The translations under genes and the position numbers were made by a program. From contig DATERL010000121.1 in assembly GCA_035271585.1 (NCBI GenBank), positions 1 to 16,364 on the forward strand: a stretch of DNA of 16,364 bases, read 5' to 3'. The notes below the pieces were generated by a model. The model was not told the DNA's origin. It did not search any database and was given only the letters and a program-made list of their open reading frames with translations. This document shows, in pieces, positions 1 through 6,802 of the stretch (position 1 is the stretch's first letter; each line of letters begins with the position of its first letter). Source of the DNA: Roseimarinus sp035271585. GTDB lineage: Bacteria > Bacteroidota > Bacteroidia > Bacteroidales > Prolixibacteraceae.

Positions 1-18
1 CACTCGCACAAATCAAAA

Positions 19-46
19 AAGTAACAAAGTAAGGAAGTAACAAAGT
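19..46. repeat. Short direct repeat, AAGTAACAAAGT x2
   Basis: AAGTAACAAAGT occurs at 19-30 and again at 35-46, a 16-base period. It is followed by the related AAGTGACAAAGG-like bases up to 54. Such AAGTAACAAAG strings often accompany the CACCGCAAAGAC-type repeats in Bacteroidota intergenic DNA (family knowledge). The window edge may cut a longer array. No function is assigned. Confidence 0.5.
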
Positions 47-66
47 GACAAAGGAAAAAATCATTA

Positions 67-136
67 CACCGCAAAGACACAAAGACGCTAAGTTATTATT
101 TCTTATTTTTCTTTGCGCCTCCGCGCCTTTGCGGTG
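67..136. repeat. Palindromic interspersed repeat, copy 1
   Basis: The element begins CACCGCAAAGACACAAAGAC and ends with the inverted arm CTTTGCGGTG. Its outer 10 bases (67-76) are a perfect inverted repeat of 127-136, with further imperfect pairing inside and an AT-rich centre, so RNA or single-stranded DNA could fold into a long hairpin. This is a recognisable family of intergenic repeats in Bacteroidota. It encodes no protein and resembles a REP or MITE-like element. A second copy starts 101 bases downstream. Confidence 0.75.
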
Positions 137-167
137 AAAAAGCTGCTCAAATAAATCAAAAAAAAGT

Positions 168-235
168 CACCGCAAAGACACAAAGACGCTAAGTTTTTAT
201 TTCAATTTTCTTTGCGCCTCTGCGCCTTTGTGGTG
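168..235. repeat. Palindromic interspersed repeat, copy 2
   Basis: This is a second, slightly diverged copy of the element at 67-136. The first 26 bases are identical to copy 1, the centre is two bases shorter, and the right arm reads CTTTGTGGTG, so one G:C pair of the terminal stem becomes a G:T wobble. The orientation is the same as copy 1. Two head-to-tail copies suggest local duplication or repeated insertion of the same mobile palindrome. Confidence 0.75.
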
Positions 236-302
236 AAAAAATGAATAGTAGTTATTCACTTTTACGATAATTGTAATTAGAGTTCTAAGAAGAATAAAAA
301 AG

Positions 303-337
303 AAAACGGGTTGCCGATTTTACCGACAACCCGTTTT
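303..337 (-). terminator. Intrinsic terminator of the decarboxylase operon
   Basis: AAAACGGGTTG (303-313) is perfectly complementary to CAACCCGTTTT (327-337), giving an 11-bp stem around a 13-base loop. On the minus strand the stem is followed by a T-rich tract (the A-rich bases at 290-302). It sits about 20 bases past the beta-subunit stop codon, as expected for the end of that operon. Confidence 0.85.
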
Positions 338-356
338 TATATAGGCGATAAATTAT

Positions 357-1700
357 CTACGACAAAAAACTCAATAAGATTCCTGCCGCTACAGCCGAAC
401 CAATAACACCGGCAACATTGGGTCCCATAGCATGCATCAACAAATAGTTACGAGGATTTGCTTCCTGTCCAACATTTTGTGATACCCTGGCAGCCATAGG
501 CACTGCCGAAACACCGGCTGAACCAATTAGCGGGTTAATTTTTTCTTTGCTAAACACATTTATCAATTTCGCTAAAAGAACACCAGAACCGGTTCCTATG
601 CCAAAGGCAATAATACCAATGGAAAGAATTTTTAGGGTTTGAAAGTTCAAAAAGGCACCAGCCGTAGCAGTTGCTCCAACAGTAATTCCAAGTAAAACAG
701 TAACGATATTCATTAACTCGTTTTGTACAGTTTTGCTTAAACGTTCAACCACACCACTCTCTTTCATAATGTTACCAAACATTAAACAACCAATAAGTGT
801 AGCAGAGGCCGGTAACAACCATGCAGTAATTACAGTGACCACAACCGGAAAAATAATTTTTTCGGTTTTAGTTACGATACGTAGTTGTTTCATTTCAATT
901 AGGCGTTCCTTTTTAGTAGTTAAGGCGCGCATAATTGGAGGTTGAATAACTGGAACTAATGCCATATACGAATAAGCTGCAACAGCAATAGGGCCCAACA
1001 ACTCAGGAGCAAGCTTAGAGGTCAGATAAATGGCCGTTGGACCATCAGCCCCACCAATAATAGCAATTGAAGCTGCTTCGTTAGGTGCAAAACCAAGAAA
1101 CCCGACTGCACACAAATAAGTAAAAAATATACCCATTTGTGCGGCAGCTCCCAGCAACAGACTTTTAGGGTTTGCCAACAGCGAACCAAAATCGGTCATT
1201 GCGCCAATACCTATAAATATAATACATGGATAAATGCCGAGCTTAACGCCCAGGTATAAATAGTCGAGCAAACCTCCCTTATCGGTAAATTCGGCCCAAT
1301 GAACTTGTCCTCCCGCGAATAAATCGGCATTGTAAAGCCCTGCACCCGGCAAGTTTGTTAACAACATACCAAATGCAATGGGGAGCAATAATAAAGGTTC
1401 AAATTTTTTAACAATGGCCAAATAAAGCAAAAGGCAAGCAATAACCATCATGACCAAAAACTTCCAGTTATCACCTGTGAAAAACATAGCTACCCCGGTA
1501 CTTCGGGCAAATGTTTTTAAGCTTTCACCTACCTTAAGGTCTGCTTCTGTTTCATCGCTTGTTTGTACTGCAATATTTTTTTCAGAAGTGCTAACAACAA
1601 ACTGAGTTGAATCAGTATTCGTTGTTTGAGCAGCACTAACAGGCAACGAAAACGTAGAGCAAAGTAATACCGTTAATAGTAGATACAAATATTTCCTCAT
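357..1700 (-). CDS. mmdB: Sodium-translocating decarboxylase beta subunit (OadB/MmdB family)
   Basis: This 447-residue inner-membrane protein decarboxylates carboxybiotin and couples that to Na+ export. It closely matches the OadB/MmdB/GcdB family from about residue 80 onward (KKFEPLLLLPIAFG at 98-111). The ion-site motifs are intact: GGADGPT (216-222, Asp219), SYMALVPVIQPP (244-255, Tyr245), NPLIGSAGVS (389-398) and HAMGPNVAGVIGSA (423-436). With a constant offset of 16, Asp219, Tyr245, Asn389, Gly393 and Ser398 line up with the functional Asp203, Tyr229, Asn373, Gly377 and Ser382 of Klebsiella OadB (numbering from memory). The N terminus is unusual next to the enterobacterial protein: about 24 residues that look like a cleavable signal peptide (VSA-AQ), then about 45 polar Thr/Ser/Glu-rich residues before the first core helix. 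It is the last gene of the mce-mmdA-oadG-mmdC-mmdB operon, 23 bases after the biotin carrier. Confidence 0.95.
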   Translation of the reverse strand: MRKYLYLLLTVLLCSTFSLPVSAAQTTNTDSTQFVVSTSEKNIAVQTSDETEADLKVGESLKTFARSTGVAMFFTGDNWKFLVMMVIACLLLYLAIVKKFEPLLLLPIAFGMLLTNLPGAGLYNADLFAGGQVHWAEFTDKGGLLDYLYLGVKLGIYPCIIFIGIGAMTDFGSLLANPKSLLLGAAAQMGIFFTYLCAVGFLGFAPNEAASIAIIGGADGPTAIYLTSKLAPELLGPIAVAAYSYMALVPVIQPPIMRALTTKKERLIEMKQLRIVTKTEKIIFPVVVTVITAWLLPASATLIGCLMFGNIMKESGVVERLSKTVQNELMNIVTVLLGITVGATATAGAFLNFQTLKILSIGIIAFGIGTGSGVLLAKLINVFSKEKINPLIGSAGVSAVPMAARVSQNVGQEANPRNYLLMHAMGPNVAGVIGSAVAAGILLSFLS

Positions 1701-1723
1701 AATTAAAGTCTTTAAAAATTGAA

Positions 1724-2158
1724 TTATCCGATTTCTACCAATGATTCACCTTGCATTACACTTTGCCCAGCAGTAACGGAAATAGCTTTGATTATACCAT
1801 CGCAGTGTGCCAAAATATTGTTCTCCATTTTCATCGATTCCATTGTAAGAACAATTTCACCGGTTTTAACTTGTTGGCCAACCGTTACATTTACTTTAAT
1901 AATGGTACCTGGCAATGGAGAATTCAATGCTTTACCGCCACCCGATGCGACAGGTTTTCGAGGCGATGCGATAGGAGCAGAAGTCATTTGACGTTGTGGT
2001 GCAGGATTAGACCTGATTGGCGTACGTTCAACTTCTTCTTTTACAATTTCAACTGTATACGATTTACCGTTTACTTCAACAGAAGCTATTTTATTTTCGA
2101 CACCATTGATTACTACTTCGTATTCGGTGCCTTCAATTTTAAATTTAAATTTATCCAT
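1724..2158 (-). CDS. mmdC: Biotin carrier protein of the decarboxylase (biotin/lipoyl-attachment domain)
   Basis: This 144-residue protein carries the CO2 group from the carboxyltransferase to the membrane beta subunit on a swinging biotin. Residues 1-45 form a small beta-rich region, 46-78 a Pro/Ala/Ser-rich flexible linker, and 79-144 the biotinyl domain. The biotinylation motif is ESMKMEN (107-113) with Lys110 as the attachment site. It reads ESMKM instead of the commoner EAMKM. The domain also shows the usual N-terminal PLPGTI (81-86) and the closing VxxGQxVxxGExLVEI pattern. The gene lies 12 bases after oadG and 23 before mmdB. The position without an adjacent biotin carboxylase supports a decarboxylase carrier over an acetyl-CoA carboxylase BCCP. 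Confidence 0.93.
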   Translation of the reverse strand: MDKFKFKIEGTEYEVVINGVENKIASVEVNGKSYTVEIVKEEVERTPIRSNPAPQRQMTSAPIASPRKPVASGGGKALNSPLPGTIIKVNVTVGQQVKTGEIVLTMESMKMENNILAHCDGIIKAISVTAGQSVMQGESLVEIG

Positions 2159-2170
2159 TTTATTTCAAAA

Positions 2171-2509
2171 CTAAATTTCGTTAATGCCATATATTTTTGA
2201 ACTCCATGGAGAATACCTGCGATCGATATTTTTGAGAGTAATAATATTACTCTCCTCATCGTGGTAGTTCATATAAAGATGTAAAGCCAATGAAATAGCA
2301 GCATACTCTCCATCGGCAACATTTTTATCACTTGATTCTGATTCTTTCTTTTCAATTAAGTTTTTATCCGTAGTAGCCTGTGCTTTTAATGAAATTATCT
2401 CAAAAAGAGAAACCACACCAACTAAAAAAACCAATAGCAGAAATACGATTAAGAAACCAACAAGTGATATAACAAGGGCGTTACCCCAATTTACGCTAAG
2501 TAGTATCAT
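2171..2509 (-). CDS. oadG: OadG-family small membrane subunit of the decarboxylase
   Basis: This 112-residue protein has one N-terminal hydrophobic helix (about residues 10-35), a charged Lys/Glu/Ser-rich linker (42-67) and a soluble C-terminal segment. OadG/MmdD-type subunits anchor the carboxyltransferase to the membrane beta subunit and stabilise the complex. The C terminus has the pattern AISLALHLY (71-79) followed by HDEES and YSPWSSKIYG (99-108), which I recognise from Bacteroidota OadG proteins. Overall sequence conservation in this family is low, so gene order (11 bases after mmdA, 12 before the biotin carrier) is a major part of the evidence. Confidence 0.87.
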   Translation of the reverse strand: MILLSVNWGNALVISLVGFLIVFLLLVFLVGVVSLFEIISLKAQATTDKNLIEKKESESSDKNVADGEYAAISLALHLYMNYHDEESNIITLKNIDRRYSPWSSKIYGINEI

Positions 2510-2520
2510 CGTTTCAAATT

Positions 2521-4080
2521 TTATAATGGCATGTTATTGTGCTTGCGCAATGGATTAATTAATTTCTTTGTTTGCAAAGATTTAAAAGCACGAATAACTC
2601 TAAAGCGTGTATTACGAGGTTCAATAACATCGTCGATGTATCCGAATGATGCCGCTTGATATGGATTAGCAAAAGCATCTTCGTAATCTTTAGTTTTTTG
2701 TTTAATGAATTTAGCCTTTTCTACAGGGTCTTCAATATTTGAAATATTTCGTCCTTCCAATACCCCAATTGCACCACTTGCACCCATAACAGCAATTTCG
2801 GCAGTTGGCCAAGCGTAGTTAAAATCGCCACGAAGTTGTTTACAGCTCATTACATCGTGGGCACCACCATACGATTTGCGAATAGTAACGGTTACTTTTG
2901 GAACAGTAGCCTCACCATAAGCATACATCAGTTTTGCACCGTGAATAATAATACCTGCTCGTTCTTGACTCGAACCAGGCAAAAATCCGGGGACATCAAC
3001 CAAAGTTAAAATAGGAATATTGAAAGCATCGCAAAAACGTACAAAACGAGCAGCTTTACGTGAAGAATCACAGTCGAGTACACCCGCTAAAAAACTGGGC
3101 TGATTAGCAACAATTCCAGTTGAGACACCACCAAAGCGGCCAAAACCAACAAGAATATTTTTCGCATAATCTGCATGTACTTCAAAGAATTCACCGTTAT
3201 CAGCAATCGTATGAATAATATCCACCATATTATAAGGCAAATTCGGATTTTCAGGAAGAATTTCATTTAAGAAATCATCTTTACGATCAATAGGGTCGTT
3301 GATTTCGTAAATTGGAGCGTCTTCAACGTTGTTTTGAGGAAGAAAAGAAATTAACTTACGAATAGCTGTTAAACCCTCTTTCTCGCTCGCAGTTCTAAAG
3401 TGTGCGACACCCGATTGAGAGGTGTGCATTCTTGCACCGCCTAAATCTTCAACAGAAATATCTTCGCCGGTTACTGCTTTAACCACCTTAGGACCTGTAA
3501 TAAACATGTAACTCTTATCTTCGAGCACCATGATAAAGTCAGTAAGAGCAGGAGAATAAACCGATCCACCGGCACAAGGACCAAAAACCACAGAAATTTG
3601 TGGAATAACCCCTGAAGCTAGAATGTTACGTTGAAAAATTTCAGCATAGCCGGCAAGTGAACCAACACCTTCCTGAATACGAGCACCACCTGAGTCGTTA
3701 ATACCAATAACTGGTGCTCCCATTTTCATGGCTAAATCCATTACTTTGCAAATTTTAAGTGCAAAAGTTTCAGACAAAGAACCACCAAAAACGGTAAAGT
3801 CATGTGAATACACATATATCAAACGACCATCGATTGTTCCAAAACCAGTTACTACACCATCACCTTTGTACTTTGTCTTTTCGAGACCAAAATTATGACA
3901 ACGGTGAGTAACAAACATGTCGAGCTCTTCAAAACTTCCTTCGTCCAGTAATAAGTCAATACGTTCCCGGGCTGTTAATTTTCCTTGCGCATGTTGCTTT
4001 TTAATTCGATCTTTACCCCCACCCAAGCGAGCTTCATTCCTCAGATCGATCAATTTTTTTATCTTTTCCTGGTTATTCAT
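2521..4080 (-). CDS. mmdA: Methylmalonyl-CoA decarboxylase alpha subunit (acyl-CoA carboxyltransferase)
   Basis: This cytoplasmic 519-residue carboxyltransferase moves the carboxyl group of (S)-methylmalonyl-CoA to biotin and releases propionyl-CoA. It has the two-lobed carboxyltransferase architecture. N-lobe motifs are GGARIQEGVG (131-140) and GPCAGGSVYSPALTDF (167-182). C-lobe motifs are PGFLPGSSQE (364-373), IRKSYGGAHDVMS (400-412) and VMGASGAIGVL (431-441), with the family-typical ending NPLRKHNNMPL. The length fits MmdA/PccB. I chose the ATG at 4080 (MNNQEKIKKL). An in-frame ATG at 4116 would add 12 residues and overlap mce by 14 bases, whereas 4080 leaves a normal 22-base gap. A propionyl-CoA carboxylase beta chain is the main alternative, but the membrane beta subunit next door and the lack of a biotin carboxylase favour the decarboxylase. 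Confidence 0.93.
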   Translation of the reverse strand: MNNQEKIKKLIDLRNEARLGGGKDRIKKQHAQGKLTARERIDLLLDEGSFEELDMFVTHRCHNFGLEKTKYKGDGVVTGFGTIDGRLIYVYSHDFTVFGGSLSETFALKICKVMDLAMKMGAPVIGINDSGGARIQEGVGSLAGYAEIFQRNILASGVIPQISVVFGPCAGGSVYSPALTDFIMVLEDKSYMFITGPKVVKAVTGEDISVEDLGGARMHTSQSGVAHFRTASEKEGLTAIRKLISFLPQNNVEDAPIYEINDPIDRKDDFLNEILPENPNLPYNMVDIIHTIADNGEFFEVHADYAKNILVGFGRFGGVSTGIVANQPSFLAGVLDCDSSRKAARFVRFCDAFNIPILTLVDVPGFLPGSSQERAGIIIHGAKLMYAYGEATVPKVTVTIRKSYGGAHDVMSCKQLRGDFNYAWPTAEIAVMGASGAIGVLEGRNISNIEDPVEKAKFIKQKTKDYEDAFANPYQAASFGYIDDVIEPRNTRFRVIRAFKSLQTKKLINPLRKHNNMPL

Positions 4081-4102
4081 TATTGATGTATTTATCAAAG
4101 TT

Positions 4103-4507
4103 TTATTCCTTACCACACAATTCAGTTAATACCCCCAATGTCGATTTAGGATGCAAAAAACCAATACTAAGTCCTTCGGCACCTTTGCGTTTTTCCTTAT
4201 CAATTAAGCGAACACCCTTTGATTCGGCTTCCGAAAGTGCTTTGTTCACGTTATCGACAGCAAAAGCCAAATGATGAACACCAGGGCCTTTTTTCTCGAT
4301 AAACTTACCAATAGGGCCTTCGGGATCGGTGGACTCCAACAATTCAATTTTTGTACCACCAACTTGAAAAAACGCAGTTTTTACTTTTTGATCAGTTACT
4401 TCTTCAACTGCATAACATTTCAGTCCCAAAGTTCCTTCGTAGTATGCAATTGCCTCATCGAGGTTCTCTACTGCTATTCCAATGTGTTCAATATGTGAAA
4501 TATTCAT
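4103..4507 (-). CDS. mce: Methylmalonyl-CoA epimerase
   Basis: This 134-residue glyoxalase/VOC-fold metalloenzyme interconverts (R)- and (S)-methylmalonyl-CoA, linking B12-dependent methylmalonyl-CoA mutase to the decarboxylase. The predicted metal ligands are His8 (HIEHIGIAV), Glu55 (KIELLE), His78 or His79 (GVHHLAFAV) and Glu129 (GVLTELCG). The paired beta-alpha-beta modules fill the whole chain. The ATG at 4507 (MNISHIEHIG) gives the normal family length. An upstream in-frame ATG at 4597 would add 30 Phe/Tyr-rich residues that do not belong to the fold and would run through AT-rich leader DNA. It is the first gene of the decarboxylase operon. The mutase itself is not in this window. Confidence 0.93.
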   Translation of the reverse strand: MNISHIEHIGIAVENLDEAIAYYEGTLGLKCYAVEEVTDQKVKTAFFQVGGTKIELLESTDPEGPIGKFIEKKGPGVHHLAFAVDNVNKALSEAESKGVRLIDKEKRKGAEGLSIGFLHPKSTLGVLTELCGKE

Positions 4508-4552
4508 AAGTTTTATTCTAAAGTTTGAAAAAATGATTACAAAAACATAACG

Positions 4553-4560
4553 CAAAAATA
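4553..4560 (-). promoter_or_regulatory. Possible -7 box for the mce operon
   Basis: On the minus strand these bases read TATTTTTG, an exact match to the Bacteroidota -7 consensus TAnnTTTG, about 45 bases upstream of the mce ATG. A TTTG lies 30 bases further upstream, too far for the usual spacing of about 19-21, so the -33 element is not convincing. A promoter is nevertheless expected here because a terminator for the preceding gene lies just upstream. Confidence 0.35.
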
Positions 4561-4612
4561 CTTGATATTTTCGATATAAAAAATTGAAAACAAACAAGTT
4601 ATTTACAAAAAA

Positions 4613-4632
4613 AGGCAGGATTTGCCCTGCCT
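4613..4632 (-). terminator. Intrinsic terminator after the CoA-transferase gene
   Basis: On the minus strand AGGCAGG pairs perfectly with CCTGCCT around a 6-base loop, and a run of seven T residues follows at once (the A run at 4607-4613). It lies 13 bases past the CoA-transferase stop codon. It separates that gene from mce, so the two are probably distinct transcripts despite their common direction. Confidence 0.88.
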
Positions 4633-4645
4633 GTTTAATATTTTT

Positions 4646-5950
4646 TTACGAACGGATAAATCTATAATGAGAACCGAACCTTTCAAAAGCGGCCTGATCA
4701 AGTGCTTCCCTATGGTCGGGATGAGCAATCGATATTAATAAGCGGGCACGTTCTTGTAAAGTTTTTCCGTATAAATTAACGGCACCATATTCGGTAACTA
4801 CCCAATGTATATTAGCACGGGTACTCACCACACCCGATCCCTCTACAAGGGTAGGCGATATTTTAGAAATGCCTTTATTGGTAACCGATGGCAAAGCAAT
4901 AATTGGTTTTCCACCTTTAGAATGCCCAGCACCACGTATGAAGTCGATTTGACCACCAACTCCTGAATAATGTTTGATCCCAATCGAATCGGCACAAACC
5001 TGACCTGTTAAATCAATTGCCAAAGCCGAGTTTATGGCTGTCACTTTATCATTTTGACGTATAATATTCACACTATTAGTATAGGCAACGTCCATCATGG
5101 CCACCATCGGATTATCGTCAATAAAATCGTATAAAGCTTGCGACCCCATTAAGAACGAAGCCACCATTTTACCTTTATCGAGTGCTTTAAGACGACCGGT
5201 TACAACACCTTTTTCAACCAATGGAAGAATGCCATCAGCAAACATTTCGGTATGTACGCCCAAATCTTTATGGTTACCCAATTGTGCTAAAACAGCATTT
5301 GGTATTCCACCAATTCCCATTTGCAAACAGGCGCCATCTTCAATCAAATTGGCCACATTTTTACCAATCAATTGGTCGATATCGCTCAATACGCCCATGT
5401 CGTGGGTATACAAAGGGATATTGTCTTTAACAAAATAGTCAATACAACTTACGGGAATCATGGCATCGCCCCAAGCACGTGGCACATTGGGGTTAACCGA
5501 AGCAATAACAATATCAGCTTCCTGCACTGCAGCTAAAGTAGCATCGACCGAAGTACCTAACGACACAAAACCATGTTTATCGGGTACCGAGCACATTACC
5601 ATGGCCACATTTACATGCAAATAACCCTCTCTGATTAATTTTTGGGTTTCACTTAAAAATACCGGAATATAATCGGCATATCCGGCCTGGGTTTGCTTAC
5701 GCAAGTTACCGGCAACAAAAAATTGTTCTGAATTAAAAATACCTTCAAACTCAGGATTTGCAAAATCAACTTGACCTTCGATGTGAATATGCTGAATGGC
5801 GACATTTTTAATTTCGCCCCTTCTTCCACGTTCAACCATTGGTTTAATAAGTGTATGCGGCGTTACAGCAACACTACTTAAATGAACACGATCGCCACTT
5901 TTAATTACCTTAACGGCTTCTTCGGCGGAAACATATTTGATTGCTTTCAT
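4646..5950 (-). CDS. Acetyl-CoA hydrolase/transferase family CoA-transferase
   Basis: This 434-residue cytoplasmic enzyme of the 4-hydroxybutyrate/acetate/butyrate CoA-transferase family moves CoA between acyl groups through a glutamyl-CoA thioester. The probable catalytic residue is Glu235 in LGVHTEMFADG (230-240). Glycine-rich CoA-binding motifs are MGIGGIPNAV (211-220), SGVGGQIDFIRGAG (329-342) and the C-terminal TEYGAVNLYG (386-395). It is full length for the family. The substrate cannot be read from sequence. Given the propionate-forming operon alongside, transfer between propionyl-CoA or acetyl-CoA and succinate or acetate is plausible, but this is inference. It has its own TAnnTTTG promoter and terminator, so it is probably monocistronic. 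Confidence 0.88.
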   Translation of the reverse strand: MKAIKYVSAEEAVKVIKSGDRVHLSSVAVTPHTLIKPMVERGRRGEIKNVAIQHIHIEGQVDFANPEFEGIFNSEQFFVAGNLRKQTQAGYADYIPVFLSETQKLIREGYLHVNVAMVMCSVPDKHGFVSLGTSVDATLAAVQEADIVIASVNPNVPRAWGDAMIPVSCIDYFVKDNIPLYTHDMGVLSDIDQLIGKNVANLIEDGACLQMGIGGIPNAVLAQLGNHKDLGVHTEMFADGILPLVEKGVVTGRLKALDKGKMVASFLMGSQALYDFIDDNPMVAMMDVAYTNSVNIIRQNDKVTAINSALAIDLTGQVCADSIGIKHYSGVGGQIDFIRGAGHSKGGKPIIALPSVTNKGISKISPTLVEGSGVVSTRANIHWVVTEYGAVNLYGKTLQERARLLISIAHPDHREALDQAAFERFGSHYRFIRS

Positions 5951-5986
5951 AATGAATTATACCCTCTTAATTTTTAAAACAAGTGG

Positions 5987-6016
5987 CAAAGATACAATTC
6001 AAAAAGAGCTTACAAA
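5987..6016 (-). promoter_or_regulatory. Bacteroidota-type promoter of the CoA-transferase gene
   Basis: On the minus strand TTTG (6013-6016) is followed after 18 bases by TATCTTTG (5987-5994), an exact TAnnTTTG box. This is the sigma-ABfr-type promoter architecture of Bacteroidota, with spacing one base shorter than the commonest 19-21. Transcription would start near 5980 and leave a leader of about 30 bases before the ATG at 5950. Confidence 0.6.
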
Positions 6017-6124
6017 GCAGTTTTTCAACTTTTATATGAAATTATTCGAACCTTCAAAATTATTTAACATATATAGCTTTCGGGATACGAATAACCTACT
6101 GATTACATGTATGTTGTATTTGAT

Positions 6125-6138
6125 ATGACAAATGTCAT
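6125..6138. promoter_or_regulatory. TGA-N6-TCA palindrome, possible Crp/Fnr-family operator
   Basis: ATGACA (6125-6130) and TGTCAT (6133-6138) are perfect inverted arms around AA, which gives TGA-N6-TCA, the half-site geometry of Crp/Fnr-family regulators. It lies about 110 bases upstream of the CoA-transferase promoter and about 340 upstream of the first plus-strand ORF. A 14-base palindrome in AT-rich DNA can arise by chance, so binding is only a hypothesis. Confidence 0.3.
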
Positions 6139-6360
6139 CTTTAATTATTTTGTTAGTATTTTAAGAAAATTGAAGGCTTAAAAAAAGCATTTGAATGCCA
6201 TTATTTCATATTAAACAATAATTTTTTTAATTTTTCATGAATATTATTAAAGCCTAAAAATAACCTTTACTCAATAGGTATAATATTGAAACCATCAATT
6301 TGTAAATATTGGAAATAAAAGGTGAATGATTCTAAACCTTGAAAGAAGAAATTAAATTTT

Positions 6361-6395
6361 TATTTTTATAAATCTTTACGTATTTTTATAAATCT
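6361..6395. repeat. Perfect 15-bp direct repeat at 20-bp period
   Basis: TATTTTTATAAATCT occurs at 6361-6375 and identically at 6381-6395, separated by TTACG. The 20-bp period is close to two helical turns, so both copies face the same side of the DNA, as in tandem regulator sites. It lies 69 bases upstream of the ATG at 6464. Slippage duplication in AT-rich DNA is the simple alternative. Confidence 0.6.
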
Positions 6396-6463
6396 AAAAT
6401 TAAATTTTAAAAATTGGTAATCAATTATTAATCTTGTATTTAGTTTAGCTGCTAAAATCCCCC

Positions 6464-6802
6464 ATGAACAGCAACTTGTTACAAATATACCCCACCAATT
6501 GCTACGTGAACCAAAAACGGAGCAATTATGCTTATGGTGAAATTGGCTACAAAATCTTGATGTCGACCAAAAGCAAAATGGAGACATGTTCAGTAAATGC
6601 TTTCATTGATACAATTTCCGACCCAGTAAGTGCTAAAGAAATAGCTTATAGCATCGAACAAAATTTATTTGCATGCGTAACAACCAGCACGCTACACTAT
6701 TCCAAGGTATTCAGTTTTACTGGCATTGAAGCCAAACCAAAATACAAACTCGTCGACACTGTACCTCAACTACTTATCATACTAAAACACGATACACCAT
6801 GA
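6464..6802 (+). CDS. Hypothetical small protein, translationally overlapping the next gene
   Basis: I do not recognise this 112-residue ORF. It has no signal peptide, membrane helix or known motif. The N-terminal third is Asn/Tyr-rich, and the C-terminal half alternates hydrophobic and polar residues like a compact globular segment. In favour of a real gene: base composition is visibly less AT-rich than the spacer before it, and its TGA overlaps the ATG of the next gene in an ATGA junction, which suggests translational coupling. Against: there is no clear promoter or start signal, and it could instead be a leader or a remnant of a broken gene. A start at Met33 (6560) is also possible. Confidence 0.4.
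   Translation: MNSNLLQIYPTNCYVNQKRSNYAYGEIGYKILMSTKSKMETCSVNAFIDTISDPVSAKEIAYSIEQNLFACVTTSTLHYSKVFSFTGIEAKPKYKLVDTVPQLLIILKHDTP

Larger units (their letters stand above)
1..356. other. Repeat-bearing intergenic spacer, no gene
   Basis: No convincing coding region is visible in these 356 bases. The stretch holds a short direct repeat (19-46), two copies of a palindromic interspersed repeat (67-136 and 168-235), an AT-rich stretch at about 236-302 in which I see nothing, and the terminator of the minus-strand operon (303-337). Confidence 0.8.
6017..6463. other. AT-rich intergenic region between divergent transcripts
   Basis: No gene is visible: all frames are short and the DNA is strongly AT-rich. 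It separates the minus-strand metabolic genes from the plus-strand exported-protein genes and so should contain the plus-strand promoter. I found no exact TTTG/TAnnTTTG pair on the plus strand, only near matches such as TAATCTTG and TAGTTTAG around 6430-6450. The distinct structures are a palindrome at 6125-6138 and a direct repeat at 6361-6395. Confidence 0.6.

Noticed and set aside
19..235. Possible CRISPR array
   Set aside because: There are only two long palindromic copies and one unrelated short direct repeat, with no regular spacers and no cas genes.
1751..2200. 149-codon plus-strand open frame rich in Phe, Asn and Tyr
   Set aside because: It is antisense to the biotin carrier gene and reads as a composition artefact with no plausible fold.
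4081..4116. Upstream ATG of mmdA giving 12 extra N-terminal residues
   Set aside because: It would overlap mce, and the extra residues do not fit the family N terminus; the ATG at 4080 gives a normal gap and length.
4508..4597. Upstream ATG of mce giving 30 extra residues
   Set aside because: The extra Phe/Tyr-rich residues come from the AT-rich leader, lie outside the VOC fold and exceed the family length.
4508..4605. Cobalamin riboswitch ahead of the methylmalonyl-CoA genes
   Set aside because: The leader is under 100 bases and AT-rich, with no B12-box-like or multi-stem structure visible.
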